NCBI GenBank assembly: GCA_032718475.1
Contig: JAUCBJ010003123.1
Location: 1-22,829, forward strand
Origin: Nemertoderma westbladi
Lineage: Eukaryota > Xenacoelomorpha > Nemertodermatida > Nemertodermatidae
Reading direction: 5' to 3'
DNA length: 22,829 nt
Every line of letters starts with the position of its first letter. Position 1 is the first letter of the stretch. The notes under the pieces are model-generated. The model made no database searches and was not told the origin of the DNA. It was given only the letters and a program-made list of their open reading frames with translations. Both the position numbers and the translations under genes were made by a program. Shown one piece after another: positions 10,735 through 21,687 of the stretch.

Positions 10735-10935
10735 TAGGGCACCCGTCTAGTTTGATTACGCACACCCCTCATTTACCGCATTATAAGCGTTAATTGAATC
10801 TATACGTAGATAAGCGTCACGCTTGGACGGGCGCCTGGCTTTATGTAGTTTGAGATTAAATCACCGGGATCGAACTTGTGACTTCTTTATTGGAAGTCGA
10901 GCTCTCGCTCAAGGCTCAACTCGTCAAACTATATC
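10735..10935 (-). mobile_element. tRNA-like SINE relic
   Basis: Read on the minus strand, the 5' part has the layout of a degenerate tRNA. A stretch resembling box A (GAGTTGAGCCTTGAGCGAGAG) is followed by a possible anticodon arm GACTTC...GAAGTC and a B-box match AAGTTCGATCCC (about 10863-10874). TAGTTTGA and TCAAACTA, about 80 bases apart, could pair like an acceptor stem. The T stem does not pair well and the loop lacks the usual T33, so it is not a working tRNA. The tRNA-unrelated tail runs on to about 10735. An ATTATAAGCGT word in that tail recurs near 16664-16674. Confidence 0.4.
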
Positions 10936-10989
10936 TACACCATCAATATATACGTGTATAGTCAAACAATAACCAATATACAATATGAT

Positions 10990-12752
10990 TGAGTTAACAG
11001 CTCCGAAGCTGTTAACTGCACTTCGAACCACAAGGCATGCGGGCCCGATAGAATATATTACGAGCACGTGAAAGCATCACTTCCACTAATTCTCCACATA
11101 CTAGTGATCCTCTTCAACGCATGTTTGAACGTCGGAAAAATTCCAATAAGTTGGGCAATTAGTATAATTAAACTACTATATAAAGGAAAGGGAAGCAAAT
11201 CAGTCCCGGACAACTATCGAGGAATAGCTCTCATTAGTGTTTTTCTTAAAATCCTCACAAAGGTTATCAACAGACGAGTTATCGCACATATAGAAGGTCT
11301 ACTCCCAGCTATGCAGTTCGGGTTCCGACAGGGAAGGTCGACCATACACGCTATAAAGCTTCTACTATCGGATATATCTGCAACAATCAAAGCCCCGAGG
11401 TCACACAACTCACAGAGAACAATATTTGTCCTATTTATAGACTTCAGAAAAGCCTTTGATATGGTAAACAGAACTATTCTAGTGTATAAAATCTACAAAA
11501 ACTTTGGCATCAAAGGAAAAACACTCAATCTAATAAAGGCCCTCTTGAAAAACTCTGTGAAAGTCTTTGACGGTGTCAAATTTTCTAATGTAATTGTTCA
11601 ACTTCGGGGTATTTTGCAAGGGGATTCTTTGTCACCTACTTGCTTCCTGATGTTTATTGCGGACCTGGCACAAGTTCTTCAACAAATTGCTTCTACCATA
11701 AGATTCATATTTTTTGCTGACGACCTGGTTATATACTCGCTAAAGAACAGTGATATCCAAAACGCACTAAACGAACTCTACAAATGGTCCATTAAAAACT
11801 CGATGGAATTAAATATGGGGAAAACTAAAATAATTAAATTTAGGAAAGGCGGTCGAACATCCAGGGCAGATATATTCTACTACAACGGCGTCCAAGTACC
11901 GTTATGCAACGAATACGAGTACCTAGGGGTCACCCTACAACCATCGTTATCATTCTCACGACACATAAACCAGAAGAAAAGGAAAGCTTTCTCAGCAATA
12001 GGATGCCTAAAAGATCTTCACCATGTTTCTATTAACACTGGTCTAACTATCTTCCAAATGAAAATAGACCCTATGGTTAATTATGCCTTCACAGAGATCG
12101 CCAAATTCTTTACTCTCGCGAACCTTAAACAAATTGATATCATCAAATCAACTTATGTGAAACGTCTTCTTGGTTTGCCAAAAAATGCATCTTCCACCGT
12201 GGCCCTGAAAATGATTCCAACGAACACATACATAGAAGATTTGTCACTGCGTTATCCTTCAATGTTTGAACCTACTGTTCTAGAACAATATCGACTACAT
12301 CGCCAGACAAAAGAAAGCTTATTTGTTGCAGAAAATTATTCCGAAGGCCCTGCATTTACAACATCACAGTGGCGCTCTCCCGGCCAAAAGAATCGACACC
12401 TCATAACTCGAGTAACTGTCCATGGTTTCCATTGGAAAATATGCCGAAATAAAACCCCCTTTCACGAACTTGGGGATGCCTGCACCTGTATCTACTGCGG
12501 GGGTCCTGCTTCCAACCGGCTCCATGCTATTAGATGTGCGAGTTGCCCTCACCTATCCCTTCTAGGAAGCCTCTAGTTCTGTCTTCGGATTATTCCCTTT
12601 TAGTATTATTTTTACCTATTATATTTTAAATTATTTTAATTTCGTATTTTAAAGTACACTGTATAATACTAATAGTTAATTAAATAAAACATAACCTGTT
12701 ACCCCGCTCGGGGTGTTAATATCAAAAAAAAAATAAATAAATAAAAAAAAAA
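10990..12752 (+). mobile_element. 5'-truncated non-LTR (LINE) retrotransposon
   Basis: The element holds most of a reverse transcriptase frame, a short 3' UTR (12577-12723) and an A-rich tail with AAAT units (12724-12752). AATATGAT is present immediately before the coding remnant (10982-10989) and again just after the tail (12752-12759). This fits an 8-bp target-site duplication and puts the 5' truncation at about 10990. The endonuclease and ORF1 parts are absent, as is usual for incomplete target-primed reverse transcription. The sequence it entered appears to be the left end of the foldback element that continues at 12752. Confidence 0.85.
10993..12576 (+). pseudogene. LINE reverse transcriptase ORF, 5'-truncated, with C-terminal zinc knuckle
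   Basis: Non-LTR retrotransposon polyprotein remnant. The open stretch after the TGA at 10990-10992 contains the start of the RT fingers (KACGPDRIYYEHVKAS), then LYKGKGS, DNYRGIALISV, QFGFRQGRST, FIDFRKAFD, LRGILQGDSLSP and the catalytic FFADDLVIYS. After it come NMGKTKIIKF and YLGVTLQPSLSF of the thumb region, and a CCHC knuckle near the end (CIYCGG...HAIRC). The core RT motifs carry no stop. The upstream bases read better in the neighbouring frame (ELTAPKLLTALRTTRHAGP), so one frameshift near 11030-11045 is likely. No ATG opens this frame; the nearest GTG is at 11068. Endonuclease is missing, so the copy is not autonomous. The clade was not resolved, though the CCHC end fits several jockey/I-like lineages. 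Confidence 0.9.
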
Positions 12753-13543
12753 ATATGATCCGAGTGTTATTTTCGTTCGGATGACACGCCCACCCCCCCC
12801 CCCCCCCCCCCCCCTTTATCATATTGCTTGAAATTTGGAACACAACTAGTTCCACTCACCGTGGTTATTACCATGAAGCCGGAATTTTCGATTTCGCATT
12901 AAAAATTTTTTTATAAGCGTTTTAAAAAGTGTCTTTTGCGAAATCGCACCATCCGTATCGTTGCCATTCTTCACATTAGTCGTAATTTTTTAATATCATT
13001 ATTGGAAAGCTTGCGTTGTTGCATGGATTAGAAATATGTAACAATATCTGAATTTCGTTGAGAAACAGCTGAGATATAGGCGTTTAAATATTGCAAGAAT
13101 TATTGTTCACTGCAGGCCATTTATTCTATTAATAAATAATAAATACACAAAATTCTAGAACGTGTTATTTATTTTAAGAGTAGGTGGGCATTATTAGCAC
13201 CATGCCTATTCAATATCTCTTGCATAGCTATTCATACATAAACAAAATGTTCCAGAACATTGTGTATTTATTAAATAGAATAAATGGCCTTCAGCGAACA
13301 ATAATTCTTAAATTATATCTCAGATATTTCTAACCGAAATCCAGATACTGTTACACATTTGGAATCCTTTCAAATCAGGCTTCTCTTGATAAGAAAAAAT
13401 TACGACTAATGTCAAGAATGACCACGATTCGGAGGGTGCGATTTCTTAAGACACTTTTTAAAACGCTTCTAAAGGGGGGGGGGGGGGGGGTCTGTGTCAT
13501 CAGAAAATGACACTATATTACGGGTCATGGTGTACATGCTTAT
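12752..13543. mobile_element. Foldback/MITE-like element with long imperfect inverted arms
   Basis: The two halves are reverse complements over several hundred bases, centred near 13195. Perfect blocks: 12915-12935 pairs with 13448-13468 (21 bp), 12973-12991 with 13394-13412 (19 bp), and 13115-13130 with 13274-13289 (16 bp). A C run on the left (12793-12814) faces a G run on the right (13474-13490). Outside the runs GGATGACAC faces GTGTCATC and ATGATCCG faces CGGGTCAT. The left arm has about 95 extra bases (12815-12910). There is no transposase frame, so it would be non-autonomous. The left terminus seems to continue at 10968-10989, on the other side of the LINE insertion. Confidence 0.85.
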
Positions 13544-16200
13544 ATTAAATTACCTACAACCACTACTATGGTAAGGTTATCAAACAAACCCCGTAGTGAA
13601 CTGAGGGTAGAATACATTGAATAAAAACCAGCATTTAATTTGATCATCTATGGTCAGCCTTTTCTCAATAGACAGGTACATATTAATTGTGCTGATAAGA
13701 ATTTAACATCAATCGCATCAGTTGCTTTCATATTGTTTATTTCGCTACTGGTACTTATCATGTAATAATTAATCATTGTAGTGAAAAAATTCGGATATTT
13801 TTTACTGAAGATCTATTATTGCGCGGCTCGCACCACATTGTACATGTGTTATTGAGAAAGCCTGAAGTGATTGTAAAAAGCGCCAAGCTGTTTGACGTTT
13901 AATCGTTTATGAGGGGTTGTACTGCGTTACGTTATTAAAAAAAACCCACAATCAATAATTTGTCCTAAATATGGTATTGATTTATTGACTGTAAGTACAT
14001 GGCATGTGAGTATGTTTGGTACTGTGTGTTTGACGTTTTTATTGTGTATTTTCAACGCTGTAATTATTGTTATGAACAATACATTATTGAAATTTAATAT
14101 GTTATGTTTTGTTTATGGCATCTTCAGTAGAGAATTAAAGATGATCTCAAAACTCAAAATTATATGCATCCCCATTTACATCCTAGCCAACTTGTTCAGT
14201 AAGACAATATTAGGTGATTAAATAATTCATAAAAAAAATATTCCAAATATATTGCTCGTTCGAGAGCCTGCATAATAGCTGTGTACTGGGATGACTAGCT
14301 GTGTGACTGCTTCGCGAGAGCAAGGTTTAATTACGTACCACATGTTTCGTCACATGCTGCCACAACAGCCGTAAACCGGAGAGAAGAGTTCCATTCAACT
14401 GATGATGGCGCCCGGCTATCAGAATATTCTCAATCGAAGTGTTAACTCAATAATTTATTTTCGACCGGGGCAGGCGCCTTGTGTGTCTGCGTGAAGTAGG
14501 TGGTGGTGTGATCCGGTGGTTGCTGATAGCTTCAACCGTTATGTGGCCTGGACGAAAGGAACCATTGTGTCATTATTGACCGGAGATCGTCCCATACATT
14601 GCTATCTCACCAACATGCACTTCCTGTAGCTGTAACTATCCCTACGTCCTAACTTCCTTATATATTCCTGCCCTTCCCAAGTCCCTCCCCGATATACCCC
14701 CCCCCCCCTACCCCGTCGCATACCATCAATCTCATTCCCAAATTGCCACGTCTCATCCATTATTTTCCGTTCCAAGGATTTAATTTCCCTCAACGGATTA
14801 GCCTCACAAAAGGCAAACTTCTCACCTCAGTTACCTATCTATCTAACGCATTCAGAATTGCCGCATTGCCTATTAATACTCGATTTATCAGGCTTTGCCG
14901 ATCTCTTAGAAATCCTGCCATCACTTCAAAGAATGCCTCATAACGAAAACAGCGAAAGCGAGCAGGTAATGTCACGGTGAAGTGCGCAGTATATTATTCT
15001 TTCTTAGTAAGTTTCTAATAGAGTTGAAGAGTGTCTAAGCTATACGGTTTGACGAGAGGAGAGCTGATACAACGCTTACGCCAATCTGCGCTTTCGCGAT
15101 TGTAAGTTTACTCATGCTTACAGCGCGATGTACTGTAGGTAAAGTAACGTATGTCAAGAAGGGATGATATGCCAGCGGGCAGCGTTAATGTATTCCGCGG
15201 GCCCCGGTCCTGTAAGGTAATATAAGCCAAGTCCCCAAGGATATACAAGTTTGAAACACACCGGAGAGCAGTAAAGTTACTCGAAGCCTATTGTCTTGTC
15301 ATCCTTGCCGCCGTTTATGAGATGTTCCTCACGTTACCGCAAAATACGACGAAGTCAAGTGTTTATGGCACATTCAGTAACCCTTACAATCGTCACCTGC
15401 TTTGATGGGGGAAAACCTGCTTCGGATATGATGTAGGAATTAGTTTCCGAATACTGGGCTTTTTGGTGCCTTAAAACAATAATATGGGAATATTATAGTT
15501 TACGGAAATGAAGGTATCCACAGTATCTTGGGATATTGGATTGGCCTATTCTTATTGTCTAACCGGAATTTTTGACAGGGAAGCTACGAATAAATCTGAG
15601 TCATGCGAAGATCAAATGGATCTGTTGTTTGCGACTGAGTCCGCGCACATTCGGGTTGTATGGCAGGTGTTCTTCCGTCGGCGATGCGCCCGTGCAGATT
15701 TCGATTACGTATATACACACTGAAACAATTGCGAGAGAGGAAGAGATAACGAAACTTATCGCATTAACCAACATTCCGAGAAACCCATTGTTCTTATCTC
15801 CATCCCCATAGACGCCGACCGCACGTTCTTTCATCCCATTAGTTCAATCTTATTTCTGCTCGGAAAGGTTCTGGCATTATCAACACAATTACAAATTTTC
15901 TGGCCCTTCACCTTGTGTATATTCTTATCTCTGCCATTGTCCTGTCTCCTCCCATTGTTCAATCAGTTTCTTTATTCTCGTCTGGGTTCAGGTCATGGAT
16001 TGTAATGATTTGATCGCATAAAATATACTGCCGTTGCCGTCCTAATGCAAAACCATGTAACACAAAAAATCGCGTTTTGGGAAAAATCAGTCGAAAGTCT
16101 GGGTGAACTTTGTTATCAATCAATATCAGCAGCACCTAGAAAGTAATAAAGCTCCAAACTTTAGCTAGATTTTTAGAAAATGTATTTTACTTCGATTTCT
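13544..16200. other. Intergenic DNA, no gene supported
   Basis: No recognisable protein domain on either strand. The AT-rich 78-codon frame at 13985-14221 and the overlapping short frames at 15508-15834 lack motifs, and those at 15508-15834 contradict each other in frame, so they are left out. A 12-nt C run lies at 14697-14708. The part at 14270-15250 is less AT-rich but was not identified. Confidence 0.45.
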
Positions 16201-16700
16201 CGAGTTACATGGTTGTACCTTTACATACCACCCCCTTTTTTATTAACCAGTTTAGATACCCCTCTACACTACACTTCATTAATTTTTTTTACCACACAAT
16301 GGTAAATACAAACACGCTTTCGAATTTGTATTCCAAACATATATCAAGCACCAAACATGCCGGTACCTTATTAAAAATGGCAAATATATTTACAACCACA
16401 CAGTAGTTTAACAACGCTCTGTGGCTGTGCTGTCTCTGTGTGGTCTACCTCCTACTGTACATAGAGAGTAGCTAGAAAAACAACCCATGTAAACTATGGG
16501 ATGTTTATTACATTCCAAAACTACATTGTCATCGAAGTTATTCAATAAAAAGTCGCCTGGGGGGAGACCCAGTTTGGTTTTTTTATCCCACCACAAGCGT
16601 ATCCATTTTATTGCCTGTAAAATGGTGGGTACCCAGATGTCTGGTCGCCAGTAACCATGCGGGGATTATAAGCGTATGAGCGCCGTCCTTGTAATAAAAC
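16201..16700 (-). other. Possible repeat relic with a coding-like minus-strand stretch and a small hairpin
   Basis: On the minus strand a frame without stops runs from about 16665 to 16408, through the phrases DIWVPTILQAIKWIRLWWDK and LPPGDFLLNNFDDN. It looks more protein-like than most short frames here, but I recognise no family. At 16603-16625 CCATTTTA-TTGCCTG-TAAAATGG forms a perfect 8-bp hairpin. Downstream, ATTATAAGCGT (about 16664-16674) is shared with the tRNA-like SINE relic near 10785. Together this suggests an old mobile element, but which kind is unclear. Confidence 0.25.
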
Positions 16701-18059
16701 CTTAAGTGTATTTCATTACCGTCCGAATCGATTCTACGCGAGCTACAAAACGTAGCGATGACTCATTCTATTGTTAACGTAGTAAGCTATTGTTACTACA
16801 CAAGTGAAGTAGTCATGAATAGTCATAAGCAATCACGAGGGAGGGCCCTTGTTTATTGCAGTTGAGGCAATAAATATTAATTGGTGTAACTGATACTATA
16901 GTTGGACCTTCCAATCATGCAATAATTAAATTCGGGAAATATATGACTTGTGGGCTTTTAGATATTAATGAGCAGATGGTATGTCTGCTCTCAAGTGATG
17001 CGGCACCACTGGCGTACTATCATATAGGGTAATAATGTCGATTACTCGATATTTGGAGATCTTGAAATCTATTCGAATGCAACTGAATCCATACAATTTC
17101 GTTTCTATCCCAACACGAACCATAGTGTGCTCCATTCCAGTCACTCACAATTCCGCTCTGTGAAATAATGCCTCACGTCTCTCGGCCACAATTCGGTCAA
17201 TGTCATAGATTTTGATTTTACGCCTCGTCCCCCAATATCCAATGGAGGGCCCATGCGATAAGTATACTACAGCAGACTTTCTGCTATATTTCACTTTGCT
17301 GTTTACCCCCACGTGATGTAAATATTTCCAGGTTTTCATTAATAACACAGGTTACAGAAGGGTGGAATCTAACCAAAACAATAAACGAATAAGTAGCTAT
17401 CATAGAGCAGGTTAACTGTAAGATAGAGAGAGAGATAAGCGCTATAAAACACTTAAAAAGTAGAAATCAAAAAATAATATTTCTTCATATATAAAATTCG
17501 AATAAAATTTCGACCGAAAAGAGAAAATGCGCAGCGAGGATGTCAAAAGAGGAGATCAAAGGGCGAATAGGTATAAAATGTGTTTAATCTACTGCAAAGT
17601 GAATCAGGGTAGGCCTACGCGGGTAATGGACGACTTTTAACGCAATATATCGAAATAATATATATCCGTACAATCACGAATATACATTATACTAAATATT
17701 TGTATATTCCATTGCTTACATATTGTATACATTTTAAATAACAATTAAATTTTTTTAATTAATAATTTTTGAATTAATTAAATTTTTTTATTTTTCGAAT
17801 AAGTATTATTACGAATACATGGATGTAAATCACGAACATCAGTGTATTTGAACATAAAGTATCATAAAATAACACGTTAACCACAATAAAATTTCTTGAA
17901 CGGATACTTTTTTTGCGATTAAATTATTACTGTTGTTTAATGTCGTAAACGTGAATAATGCGTTAATCCAGTTTAGAATACTTGCATATATCCGATGCGA
18001 CTCGCCTTGCAAATGTTTGAAATGTATTCCTATTCGTGATTTGTTGGTACCGTTAGACC
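16701..18059. other. Intergenic DNA, very AT-rich between 17640 and 17960
   Basis: No gene seen. A short GA repeat lies near 17425-17435, a TAGGCCTAC word near 17611, and long A/T runs between 17640 and 17960. The 67-codon minus-strand frame at 17145-17348 has no motif. Confidence 0.4.
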
Positions 18060-18140
18060 TGGATAGTTGGATCCCAAATCTGTAACAAAATCTGAATTAC
18101 GTTGAGAAATAGCTGAGATATGAGTGTTCAAAGGTTGTAT
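18060..18140 (+). repeat. Solo fragment of the foldback family
   Basis: 18081-18137 aligns almost base for base with 13037-13094 in the left arm of the foldback element: both have TGTAACA, ATCTGAATT, CGTTGAGAAA, AGCTGAGATAT. The bases before it (GGATCCCAAAT) match the right arm, read in reverse (GGATTCCAAAT), better than the left. No inverted partner was seen nearby, so this is a fragment or a diverged single arm. Confidence 0.8.
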
Positions 18141-19805
18141 GTTCGTTTATATCTGAATCTTTTAAGGCAGGGTTTCTTCAATCAAGTTGGTTGAAAGTTA
18201 AAATATAATACAGACTACAATTCGAAATTGAGGGATTGATTCTGGGGTGGGTACTTAAATGGCATGCGTTTAGCCTTAGCATGACAAATTCGACTCAATG
18301 AATCAATCACTCAGGACTGGAATTTTGCGCACACACTTTTTAGCCACGATTTCAAAAAGGTTATGAAGCCAATATATTATTGAAGCCATTATATGTCCTA
18401 CTCTGACTCACCAATGAAAAATTACGCACGTTAAACAATTTCTGTATAAATTATTTAGGATATGATGTTGCTAAATGTTCAATATGTTATTACTGGAACT
18501 GGAATGAAGATTGAGTCGGAAAGAAGGAAGATGATTTGTATATAAAATGGGATGAATCGAATTTATTGTAGCTGTGATATTAGCGTGCGCAATACTCCCT
18601 ACTCTTCCAAGAATATGATTAGTGATTATGCATTAATTCATCATCATTACGGATGGCGAATGATTATGATAACTTCCATTCCAAACTGGGCAACCCATTA
18701 TATCCCGGATGTTCTTTAGAACTGCGAATGATAGGCTACCTGGCGTGAAAATGGATTCGGATTGCAGTATTAATGTTGCACCGCCCGTTAAGATAAAATC
18801 CCAACCCAAATCACCCGCGATGAGGCATTTTGTATAGGCCGCAGTGTATCTAAGGTCGCCGGATGCTTTACTTACAGCATGGCCGATCCTCTATATATGC
18901 AAATCCGCTCAACGCGAAATATAGTTGTGCGAGCAACATCTCTCTCTCCCACTTCCTTAAACATTTTCTCTAATTAAGATTCATGACAGTAATGGGCTAC
19001 TGGTACTGAGGGATGGCCGTGGGAGGGGAGAAAATATACTATCAAACGGCATGGAGAAACACGGGATCTAAGGTAAGAGGTATAGGGAAACGGGGTAAGG
19101 GTAGGTAGGATACTGCCTCCGCCCCCATTGTATATAATATGGCGATGGCTGGAGTTTCTTACGCGTAGAGAACAAAGAAAGAGTATATTATTATAGAGGC
19201 TATTCTATTCATCACATGGTATACTTTGCTTATTGAGTTGTTATTAGTGATGGAACATATCACAAGGCTACAGTTGCAGCTTTTGTGCGGGTGCCGGATT
19301 CACAAATCAGCACCACAATTCTTGTCATAAACACCTCAGTTTCCATCAAAGGGTTTTGAGATAATTACGCCTGATCAGCTACAATACAGTATATTGCGTG
19401 TTTTTTTTTATATACAGTATGTTATCGATTGAAAATTTCTCGAGATAGTGTTATTGAAAACATCTTCAAATAACAATTTACAACATTGTGCAAAAAGTAA
19501 CACTTTTCAGAGTTTATGACCCGAGTTTAATATGTACGCTGACTACAAGTAGTCAGCCATAGTGTCCTTTTAACACAATGATGTACTGTACCTAATTTTG
19601 TTACATTATGTCAACTTATCGTCGTTATGAATGCTTATGCTTAATTATTAGCTTCAATATTTTAATGGTTACTGTACGTTGTTGTGGAGAATAGGCCTAC
19701 TCAAGACATGTTCTAGAAGCTTAATGCTACTAAGTTAGTTATTTATTACTTTGCACTACTACAACTAGGATCGGCATGCTGCATTGCAGTTGCATTTTTA
19801 AGAAT
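18141..19805. other. Intergenic DNA, no gene supported
   Basis: No protein domain or RNA gene seen. On the minus strand an ATTTGCATATATA word (about 18890-18902) combines an octamer-like motif with a TATA-like run, but no gene is attached. A G/A-rich stretch lies at 19015-19125. Nothing else stands out. Confidence 0.4.
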
Positions 19806-19809
19806 GCTG

Positions 19810-20316
19810 TTCCGGCTTGTCGACAAAATTGCGCCGCCACATCTCCCTATCACCCATGACATTTGCTAGATCATCCGCATATATTCAAGGCCAGTGTCCT
19901 TTAAGATGCGTCTCAAGAAAGTCATGGGCTGTCCACCACGCTTATTCACTCCATGAGGCTGTCAAAGCACAAGATTATGCACTGGTTGGTCCTTACGGCG
20001 AAAGCAATGTCCTGCAAAGCAGAGGCGACTTTGTTCTAGTGTCAAGCTTGGAGGAACCCATGAGACACCTCCAATGTTATATAGTGTCTGTTTGGAGATG
20101 TGTGGATTGTACTTGACACAATGAAGTGAATGTGCCATCCAGAGATGTGGTGTCCTCAGCAGTTAGAGCCCAGCATGGACTTCCATAGAGGAGTACCGGA
20201 TTCTAAATAATCGGACCTTAAGTTTCCGATTAATTCTCTGTGACTTCCAAATCCTGGAATGCCTATTCAAGGTTGCCCATGCCTTTCCCTCAGATTACTT
20301 TGCAGCCTTGGTGGGA
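19810..20316 (-). pseudogene. Frameshifted C-terminal fragment of a second LINE reverse transcriptase
   Basis: On the minus strand the end of a non-LTR RT protein can be followed through several frames. About 20293-20197 reads GKAWATLNRHSRIWKSQR then LKVRLFR. About 20196-20120 reads VLLYGSPCWALTAEDTTSLD. About 20117-19883 reads LCFAGHCFRRKDQP and RGGQPMTFLRRILKDTGLE. About 19882-19810 reads DDLANVMGDREMWRR. These follow the usual order after the RT core in many LINEs (IWKS, LLYGSExW, AGHCFR, GRP-TxxDTG, DRxxW). At least three frame changes and an internal TGA show it is dead. It differs in sequence from the LINE at 10990-12752, which ends in a zinc knuckle. The plus-strand frame over 19817-20116 is only its antisense shadow. 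Confidence 0.75.
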
Positions 20317-20325
20317 TAAATATTT

Positions 20326-21687
20326 CTCCATTTGACGCAACATCGCCGCGGCCGCTATGAGGGAGGTGAATACCGCGGCCGATCCTAAAGCCGCAGGCCA
20401 TCGCTAACTATATAGGTTAACTTGGGATTCTGGGGGACTTTTCGATGAAGGAACAGACCAAATTTTTTTATTTTCTCACCAGGGGAGCGGCTCGGAATTC
20501 TAAGATATTAGCAACTCTAACATTATTAAATCTAACCCTTCGACGGACACGGCGGACAAAAATCCGTCATTTTTTCGACAATTTTAAAATTTTTTTGAAA
20601 GGCGCTCTACAGTGGCTCGAAAAAACCATAGGTTATTGCTTAGCCGACGCCGGGATACGATAGAAGGGATTAATTAGTGAATTCGTTTTTTGTTTCAAAA
20701 AAGATTACCACGCCTTTTTTTCCGAAAACGTCCGTCAAAGTTGAAAAAACGGACAAAATGACTTTGCGGGATCCGCTATAACTCGGCTAATATTAATCGT
20801 ACGGGGACGAAAGTAACGCGGTTGGAAAGGGGAAGAGTGGTACTACTTTCGTATCGAATGGGGGTAAGATATTTATTAAAATTTCGGGTGGAAAAAGGGG
20901 CTGTAAATTTGTACGTTTTTGTCCGTCTTTTTTGGAAAACTTATTTCCGAAATGTTTAATTCGACAACGCGGGTAGGAATCCACTAATTCTTTTATGAAA
21001 CTCGTAGAAGAGCATTGGGGCTACGTTCCTATCGAATGGGGGTACAAAAAATATGTCGGCAATAGGGGCCAAAAAGGGCCAAAATTTGTAAAGTAGATTT
21101 TATCGAATAATTTTTTATTTTTAACTTTAGTTGGTTAAGGTACATTCTATACAGTCAATATCCATACGGGGAATTCAAATATGCTATCGGTTTTGCTCCA
21201 AGGATGATATTAAAAAAATGAGGGCCAAAATTATAATTTCGCGCTTCAAACTTGCTTCGCGGGAAATCGTCTAGCTCGAAAACTACTTAGCTTACGGGAG
21301 ATTTGTTTACACAGACTTATAGTGCGTTAAATTATCTATCTAACAGCGTTAATCACAGCGCCGGAGGTATTATAAAACTGGAGCGGCAGGCGATCGTGTG
21401 AAATATAATATTTATAAAAAGGGACGAAAAATTTTTTTTTTAACAAATCGCTATTCCATTATAATTTAGCGTATTGCGCCAAAAGTACCTGTAAAAAGTA
21501 TCAAATTAACTCCGCTATCTTTTATCTTAACATATATAATTAAAATTACGAATTTGAAGGGTCGAAAAATATCGCGTTATTTTGGCCCTTTTTTTTAATT
21601 TTTTTGGGGCCAAAAATAACCCCTTCTCAAAGATTAAGAAAAAAATTACGGCAAAGAATATACCAATTTTATTGAATTTGGACCACC
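20326..21687. repeat. Unclassified repeat-rich block with recurring words
   Basis: It starts with a short GC-rich patch in which CCGCGGCCG occurs twice (20346-20354 and 20373-20381), including a GCGGCCGC at 20348-20355. The rest is A/T-run-rich but holds recurring words: ATCGAATGGGGGTA at about 20854 and 21033, and GGGCCAAAA near 21066, 21076, 21223 and 21606, with its complement near 21580. No coding frame has recognisable motifs. It reads like an old, diverged repeat rather than unique sequence, but the unit could not be defined by eye. Confidence 0.35.

Noticed and set aside
13985-14221. 78-codon frame with hydrophobic segments that could suggest a small membrane protein
   Set aside because: It has no ATG at its start, and AT-rich DNA translates into hydrophobic residues by composition alone.
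15508-15834. Three overlapping short frames on both strands
   Set aside because: They exclude one another, have no motifs and show no sign of splicing or a neighbouring gene.
18886-18906. Octamer plus TATA-like word on the minus strand as a snRNA or histone promoter
   Set aside because: No snRNA-like or histone-like sequence follows downstream on that strand.
19817-20116. 99-codon plus-strand frame
   Set aside because: It lies opposite a LINE protein fragment whose landmarks read clearly on the minus strand.
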